This document shows, in pieces, positions 28,648 to 32,573 of a stretch of DNA of 32,573 nt. The position numbers were made by a program, and so were the translations under genes. The stretch's first letter is position 1. Every line of letters starts with the position of its first letter. Source of the stretch: a bacterium (GTDB lineage: Bacteria; Patescibacteriota; Gracilibacteria; Peribacterales; Peribacteraceae). The notes beneath the pieces were generated by a model. That model made no database searches. It saw only the letters and a program-made list of their open reading frames with translations, and had not been told where the DNA came from. The stretch lies in assembly GCA_027592135.1 (NCBI GenBank), contig JAQCIJ010000012.1, forward strand, positions 1-32,573, read 5' to 3'.

Positions 28648-28653
28648 TATAGT
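28648..28653 (+). promoter_or_regulatory. -10 of the Nudix-recF unit (TATAGT)
   Basis: TATAGT ends 8 nt before ATG 28662, supporting that ATG over the TTG at 28659 and a leaderless mRNA. Confidence 0.5.
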
Positions 28654-28661
28654 ATCTCTTG

Positions 28662-29120
28662 ATGACTGAAGAGATTTATCGTAGTTGTGCATCTATAGCG
28701 GTTTTCCGACCTGCTGGAGATACGTTTGAGATGCTTCTTGTTCATAAGCCTCGCAAGAAGGACGCATGGCAATTGCCACAGGGTGGAGTGGAAGAAGGAG
28801 AGACGACGTCTCAGGCTGCTATTCGTGAAGTACAAGAAGAGGCAGGAATTACTACTGAGGTTCTTGGAGTAAGCGACGCGGTGTATCAGTATGATTTTCC
28901 GACAAGCTACAGAAGGTTTCGCCCAGATAATGTCAAAGGGCAGCGCATTGAATATGTTTTTGCGAAAGTAGATGCAGGTACAGTTGTGCAGGTGGATGAT
29001 GAGGAAATAGATCAGTTTGTGTGGGTGCTACCACATCAAATTGGACAGTACATTATCCGGGATAAATATCTCAAGCTCCTGACAAAGCTGTATGATGATG
29101 GAGTTGCTCTTCTTCGTTAA
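28662..29120 (+). CDS. Nudix hydrolase, RppH/diadenosine-polyphosphatase-like
   Basis: 152 aa from ATG 28662. The Nudix box GGVEEGETTSQAAIREVQEEAGI (about 44-66) is complete (G-x5-E-x7-REV-x-EE-x-G). The preceding AWQLPQGGVEEGE and the later RFRPDNVKGQRIEYVF resemble RppH/IalA-type enzymes, which remove pyrophosphate from RNA 5' ends or cleave Ap(n)A. If many mRNAs here are leaderless with 5' triphosphates, an RppH role would be of interest. recF begins 3 nt after its stop, so they are co-transcribed. Confidence 0.88.
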   Translation: MTEEIYRSCASIAVFRPAGDTFEMLLVHKPRKKDAWQLPQGGVEEGETTSQAAIREVQEEAGITTEVLGVSDAVYQYDFPTSYRRFRPDNVKGQRIEYVFAKVDAGTVVQVDDEEIDQFVWVLPHQIGQYIIRDKYLKLLTKLYDDGVALLR

Positions 29121-29123
29121 GTT

Positions 29124-30230
29124 ATGCGTTTAACATCTCTCTCATTGCAGCAATTTCGAAGCTATCCAGAACATCGCATGGAATTTGGTGAAGAGAATGT
29201 TCATGTACTTGTTGGAGTCAACGGTGTTGGAAAAACAAACATCCTCGAAGCTATTTCGATACTTTCACTCACGAAGTCCTGCCAGAAGGCAGATGAAACA
29301 GATATTATTACATGGGGACAGGATTTCTATCGTATAAAAGCAGACATCTCTTCTGATACAGAAGGAGACAAGACTCTCGAACTCGTTTCGCAAATTTCAC
29401 CGCGTAAACAGAAGGCGTGTTTTATTAATGATGTAAAAGTACCGATCAACCAGATGGTAGGGGCACTTCCTACTGTGGTCTTTCTTCCACAAGACTTAGA
29501 ACTCTTTACGGGTTCTCCTTCCTCTCGTAGAACATTTTTAGATCAACTACTCTGTCAGGTTTCACCGGAGTACATGCAGGTACTGATGCAGTATCAAAAG
29601 ATTATAAAGCAACGAAACTCCCTTCTTCGGCGTATTGCTGACGGCAGTGCACGGAGAACAGACCTTACTGTGTGGGACGAAAAAGCAGCAGAGACGGGAG
29701 CTGTTGTCATGCTTCGGCGTTTAGAGCTTTGTGAGATGTTGCAGTGTACATTTGGGCAAGAACTTTCATCGCTTGGAGAAGATTGGGACGATGCACAGAT
29801 TATTTATGAACGTAAAGGAGAGGCTCGAGACTTTGGCACAGCGAAGTCGGAGATGATGGATCTGCTTTCGCATTTTCAGAACAGGGACATCGTCTTGCAG
29901 TCGACGACGATAGGGCCTCATAGGGACGACTGGAAGGTAATAGTAGATGGTAGAGATATTTCTACCTTTGCATCTCGTGGACAGCAGAGAACGGCAGTAT
30001 TGGCGTTACTCTTTTTAGAAGTATCGTATTTAGAAATTCAAAGAGGGGAGAAGCCGGTCATCTTGTTGGATGATGTTTTTTCGGAACTTGATGATCATCA
30101 TCAGGCATCTCTTCTTCAATCTTTCGAAGAGCATCAGGTGATTATTACCACGACGCACGTTCCGATTGAGGTATACGGTGCACGCATTTGGAACATTGAA
30201 GATCAGAAATTGGTGATGAGTAAAAAGTAA
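29124..30230 (+). CDS. recF: RecF recombination/repair ATPase
   Basis: RecF is an SMC-like ABC ATPase that loads RecA at gaps with RecO and RecR. The 368-aa protein has the N-terminal LTSLSLQQFRSYPEHRMEF, Walker A VGVNGVGKTNILEAISIL (about 31-48), FLPQDLELFTGSPSSRRTFLDQLL, TIGPHRDDW, signature STFASRGQQRTAVLALLF (about 279-296) and Walker B PVILLDDVFSELDDHHQ (about 311-327). These are the diagnostic RecF motifs. It lies 3 nt after the Nudix gene rather than next to dnaN. The stop overlaps the left arm of a hairpin. Confidence 0.95.
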   Translation: MRLTSLSLQQFRSYPEHRMEFGEENVHVLVGVNGVGKTNILEAISILSLTKSCQKADETDIITWGQDFYRIKADISSDTEGDKTLELVSQISPRKQKACFINDVKVPINQMVGALPTVVFLPQDLELFTGSPSSRRTFLDQLLCQVSPEYMQVLMQYQKIIKQRNSLLRRIADGSARRTDLTVWDEKAAETGAVVMLRRLELCEMLQCTFGQELSSLGEDWDDAQIIYERKGEARDFGTAKSEMMDLLSHFQNRDIVLQSTTIGPHRDDWKVIVDGRDISTFASRGQQRTAVLALLFLEVSYLEIQRGEKPVILLDDVFSELDDHHQASLLQSFEEHQVIITTTHVPIEVYGARIWNIEDQKLVMSKK

Positions 30231-30253
30231 TAAGAGACGAGTCATTACTTTTT
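30222..30253. terminator. Bidirectional terminator between recF and ruvC
   Basis: AAAAAGTAAT (30222-30231), 12-nt loop, ATTACTTTTT (30244-30253): a perfect 10-bp AT-rich stem between convergent genes, with T-runs at both 3' ends. It overlaps the recF stop codon. Confidence 0.65.
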
Positions 30254-30257
30254 ATTC

Positions 30258-30749
30258 CTAAACAATCACCGTTGTTCTCTTCCCCTGAAAAGCCCCGAAG
30301 GCAGCAAGGGCTAATGCGTCCGCTGCATCATCGGGCTGAGGAATTTCTGCGAGGTTAAAAATCATCTTTATCATTTGCTGCATCTGCTTTTTGTCAGCGG
30401 CACCATCACCAGTAATACAACTTTTGAGTTCTGGAGGAGTAGGCTCGATGATAGGGATATTTTGCATAGCTACTGCCGCCACCATCACACCACGTGCTTG
30501 GGCGACATCGAGGGCAGTCTTTTCGTTTACCGAAAAGTACAGCTTTTCGATAACAGCAAGATCTGGCTGATGTTCTTTAAGTAGTGCACTTAGATCTTCT
30601 CCTATTTCTTTAAGTCTCTGAGCGAATGGGGTGCGGGACGCAGTTTCGATCGTTAGATAGTCTATGATCTGCATATCATGTGCGGATGTGGCTTCTATAA
30701 GCCCAATTCCTACAATTGCTAGGCCGGGATCAATACCAATTATTCTCAT
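30258..30749 (-). CDS. ruvC: Holliday junction resolvase RuvC
   Basis: RuvC cleaves Holliday junctions as a dimer with RuvAB. In the 163-aa protein, the RNase H-like active site shows Asp7 in RIIGIDPGLAIVG, Glu68 in LAVIEKLYF, and the acidic pair in QPDDAADALALA (Asp141 and Asp144). ALDVAQARGVMVAA and the basic ADKKQMQQMIK segment follow family order. TAGAAT ends 8 nt before the ATG, so the mRNA is probably leaderless. ruvA and ruvB are not in the window. Confidence 0.95.
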   Translation of the reverse strand: MRIIGIDPGLAIVGIGLIEATSAHDMQIIDYLTIETASRTPFAQRLKEIGEDLSALLKEHQPDLAVIEKLYFSVNEKTALDVAQARGVMVAAVAMQNIPIIEPTPPELKSCITGDGAADKKQMQQMIKMIFNLAEIPQPDDAADALALAAFGAFQGKRTTVIV

Positions 30750-30757
30750 AGAAATCT

Positions 30758-30763
30758 ATTCTA
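30758..30763 (-). promoter_or_regulatory. -10 of ruvC (TAGAAT)
   Basis: Minus-strand TAGAAT ends 8 nt before the ATG at 30749; no convincing -35 is seen. Confidence 0.45.
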
Positions 30764-30829
30764 ACGTAATCATATATTGCAATGTGTGACTTACATTGTC
30801 TAATACCACCTTCATACTCGTAGAATATG

Positions 30830-30870
30830 CCAAATTTTGATATAATACTTAGATTTAATACCAAATTTGG
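30830..30870 (+). promoter_or_regulatory. Extended -10 promoter flanked by two CCAAATTT sites
   Basis: TTGATATAAT (TATAAT at 30841-30846) lies between CCAAATTTTG (30830-30839) and the palindrome CCAAATTTGG (30861-30870), the second overlapping the start codon. The pair could bind a repressor over the promoter. Confidence 0.45.
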
Positions 30871-32486
30871 AAACACCTACATCTCGCCATTGGCCCCTCG
30901 GTTCTCGGCACAGGCATCTTGTCGCTTTCCCTGTCTTCATTGCTGCATTGGTTATCAGTTTTACTGATATCCATACGGATCTTCCAGACGTCCTTGGATC
31001 GGTATCTCATTTGTTTGGCACGATAGAAGATAAACGATTTACGTTTGATTCAGGTGTATATGGTGTTGTGTATGCTGGTGGAGAGTTGTATGAAGAAGGT
31101 AATCATCTTGTACTAGCAGAAGGATCTGCTCTACTTGCTTCAAAAGGTATTGTCCATGTTGTAGTCAATGATACATCCCTCTCTCTCATCAATGGTGCAG
31201 CACACATCACACAAGGAACACACGGTGTAACTATTGCTGCCCTTACATCTCCTGTAGTTATATTTTCTGGCGATCAGCGGGAGATTATTCCTGTTGGTAT
31301 GCAATGGGAGCTTTCCGAAAATGGAATTGCACCAATCAATGATGGATTTGAAGCGTGGATGCAGGCTCGATTACCCACACTTCTTCCAATGAGTTTTATC
31401 GAACGCAAACTTGGAGACCTCTCTATTGTGAGGCAGCCAGAGAATATTCTTCCAGAAGCTGTACCATACGTTTCTACTGATTTTGTTCCGGAAGAACAAG
31501 TGCTCTTGCAGGTCTCTGAGAGTCATGTACAACAAGGGAAACACGAAGAGATTCTTGGAGTAGTTCGTTTTGCAGTAGAAGCTCAGGATACAGATCGATT
31601 AGAAGAACTTCTTTCTCAGCCTTCTGTTGTAGAGGCACTTGCTACAGATCGTGGAGCTGCTGTAACGCTTGCATTGTTAAGTACTAGCGATCAATCACAG
31701 ACTGCACTGCGCATGCTTCTCCTTGGATTGCAGATTTCTAAAGAGGATGTATGGCTTCTTAGCTCTTTTCATCCTGCACTACGCGATATTGCTTGGGTTC
31801 TTCCAGAGCCTGATGTTTCTACCGAGTCGCATGTCAGTCGTATATTTCTTTTGCCTTTTAGTGCCTTTAGCCCCGAAACCTTTTCTGATTTTGTCTTCGA
31901 ACGTTTCTCAGTTTCTTTGAGAGAGATGCTCGGCACAGTGGGGGATGCGGATGCTTTTGGTGCACACTTTGTTCAGGCGCACCTGCCATTGATTCAAAAA
32001 CTGGAAGATCGAGGATATCCTTTACGGGCTCAATTTCTTTCTCAGATTCTTCTCGATCTTATCAAAGAAATGACATCTCCATCAGAAGATATTGAGAAGG
32101 CAAAAGAATATCTTCTTCAGCGTGATCGCATCAATATTGCACCACTACCACCAAAGAAAGAGCCACGGCCAATAGAAGAGGTAGTCGCTCCAGAGCCAGA
32201 ATCAGAACCCGAGGTAACACTGTCTACCGAGGAGGTCGAGGCAAAGGCTTATCAGCTCCTGGAAGATGCAGGAGCACTCTTTACTATCAACTCTGCTATC
32301 TCTGCGTACGATGGGAATAAGGCACGAGTGATGGATGTGCTGTTTAGTACAGAGACAGAGGACAGGGCTGTAAGCTTTACGCTTGACGTTGTATTGCTAA
32401 ACGTTAGTAATATTGAGATTAATGGGAATACAGATTTCCTGTACACACCGTCATTTGATGGCTTTGTGCAGTGGATACGGAAATAA
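30867..32486 (+). CDS. Large membrane-anchored protein with FecR-like region, unknown
   Basis: 539 aa from a TTG start; no ATG is available nearby and the start is supported mainly by the promoter and frame. A short basic N-terminus (SRHWPLGSRHRH) precedes one transmembrane segment (about residues 18-33), so the rest should face outside. Residues about 45-160 are a beta-rich region (VLAEGSALLASKGIVHVVVNDTSLSLINGAAHIT) resembling FecR-type domains, not assigned with confidence. A long helical part (about 200-400) follows, then a Pro/Glu-rich linker (KKEPRPIEEVVAPEPESEPEV, about 430-452) and a C-terminal beta domain. Possibly an envelope or sensor protein. Confidence 0.6.
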   Translation: METPTSRHWPLGSRHRHLVAFPVFIAALVISFTDIHTDLPDVLGSVSHLFGTIEDKRFTFDSGVYGVVYAGGELYEEGNHLVLAEGSALLASKGIVHVVVNDTSLSLINGAAHITQGTHGVTIAALTSPVVIFSGDQREIIPVGMQWELSENGIAPINDGFEAWMQARLPTLLPMSFIERKLGDLSIVRQPENILPEAVPYVSTDFVPEEQVLLQVSESHVQQGKHEEILGVVRFAVEAQDTDRLEELLSQPSVVEALATDRGAAVTLALLSTSDQSQTALRMLLLGLQISKEDVWLLSSFHPALRDIAWVLPEPDVSTESHVSRIFLLPFSAFSPETFSDFVFERFSVSLREMLGTVGDADAFGAHFVQAHLPLIQKLEDRGYPLRAQFLSQILLDLIKEMTSPSEDIEKAKEYLLQRDRINIAPLPPKKEPRPIEEVVAPEPESEPEVTLSTEEVEAKAYQLLEDAGALFTINSAISAYDGNKARVMDVLFSTETEDRAVSFTLDVVLLNVSNIEINGNTDFLYTPSFDGFVQWIRK

Positions 32487-32524
32487 ATCGCAGTAATATC
32501 ATATCGTTCTTCTCCACTACTCTT

Positions 32525-32573
32525 ATGACTACTGTATCTGTTCCTCTTTCTGCAGAGCTTCTTGAAGCTCTAT
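32525..32573 (+). CDS. Start of a ribbon-helix-helix-like gene, cut off by window edge
   Basis: Only 16 codons are visible (MTTVSVPLSAELLEAL). The alternating hydrophobic strand followed by L..EL...L is typical for the N-terminus of CopG/Arc-type ribbon-helix-helix regulators or antitoxins. Nothing more can be said from this window. Confidence 0.4.
   Translation, partial: MTTVSVPLSAELLEAL

Overview
The window reads as chromosomal DNA of a small-genome bacterium with a peptidoglycan wall. Dense genes, very short leaders, a stand-alone VirB4-type ATPase, many lipoproteins and an odd arginyl-tRNA synthetase signature point to the Candidate Phyla Radiation (Patescibacteria). This placement is inference and no rRNA gene is present to settle it. 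UGA is used as a stop (for example rbfA and grpE), so the UGA-glycine code of Gracilibacteria/Absconditabacteria does not apply. No phage, insertion sequence, integrase or CRISPR array is visible.

Layout. 1-2.1 kb: fmt (partial, minus), divergent from rbfA and nrnA. 2.1-5.2 kb: VirB4-like ATPase and a coiled-coil lipoprotein (minus). 5.4-8.6 kb: argS plus an SH3/deacetylase-like lipoprotein. 8.6-14.4 kb: minus-strand envelope genes (FemAB-like transferase, DegT aminotransferase, MurF with an N-terminal membrane domain, alpha/beta hydrolase, PH-domain protein). 14.6 kb: tRNA-Met among hairpin repeats. 14.8-17.6 kb: ZIP transporter, acidic lipoprotein, His-rich lipoprotein and Ca/Na exchanger, a possible metal-handling group. 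17.7-20.7 kb: grpE, then murD and murL. 20.8 kb: tRNA-Leu(CAA). 20.9-22.3 kb: SLH/Calx-beta surface protein. 22.4-28 kb: divergent PfkB-like protein, CADD-like diiron protein, glutamate dehydrogenase, thioredoxin reductase, EamA transporter. 28-32.5 kb: ArsR regulator with a perfect operator palindrome, bL33, Nudix hydrolase, recF, ruvC, a large membrane-anchored protein, and the start of a ribbon-helix-helix gene.

Two results stand out. First, murD lies next to a gene I recognise as MurL (UDP-MurNAc-L-Ala-L-Glu epimerase). The cell may therefore add L-glutamate to the wall precursor and epimerise it afterwards, instead of making free D-glutamate. Second, the region is full of small repeats. 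A 55-bp element lies inside both fmt and murD at 54/55 identity, read in different frames to give unrelated peptides, and a relative lies between two genes. Tandem 7-14 nt repeats also occur in frame inside several proteins and make up the C-termini of others.

Expression signals are unusual. At least 14 genes have a -10-like hexamer 6-9 nt before the start codon, as expected for leaderless or nearly leaderless mRNAs. Only one gene (22413) has a clear Shine-Dalgarno sequence. All functional calls rest on sequence reading and remembered family motifs; no database search was run.
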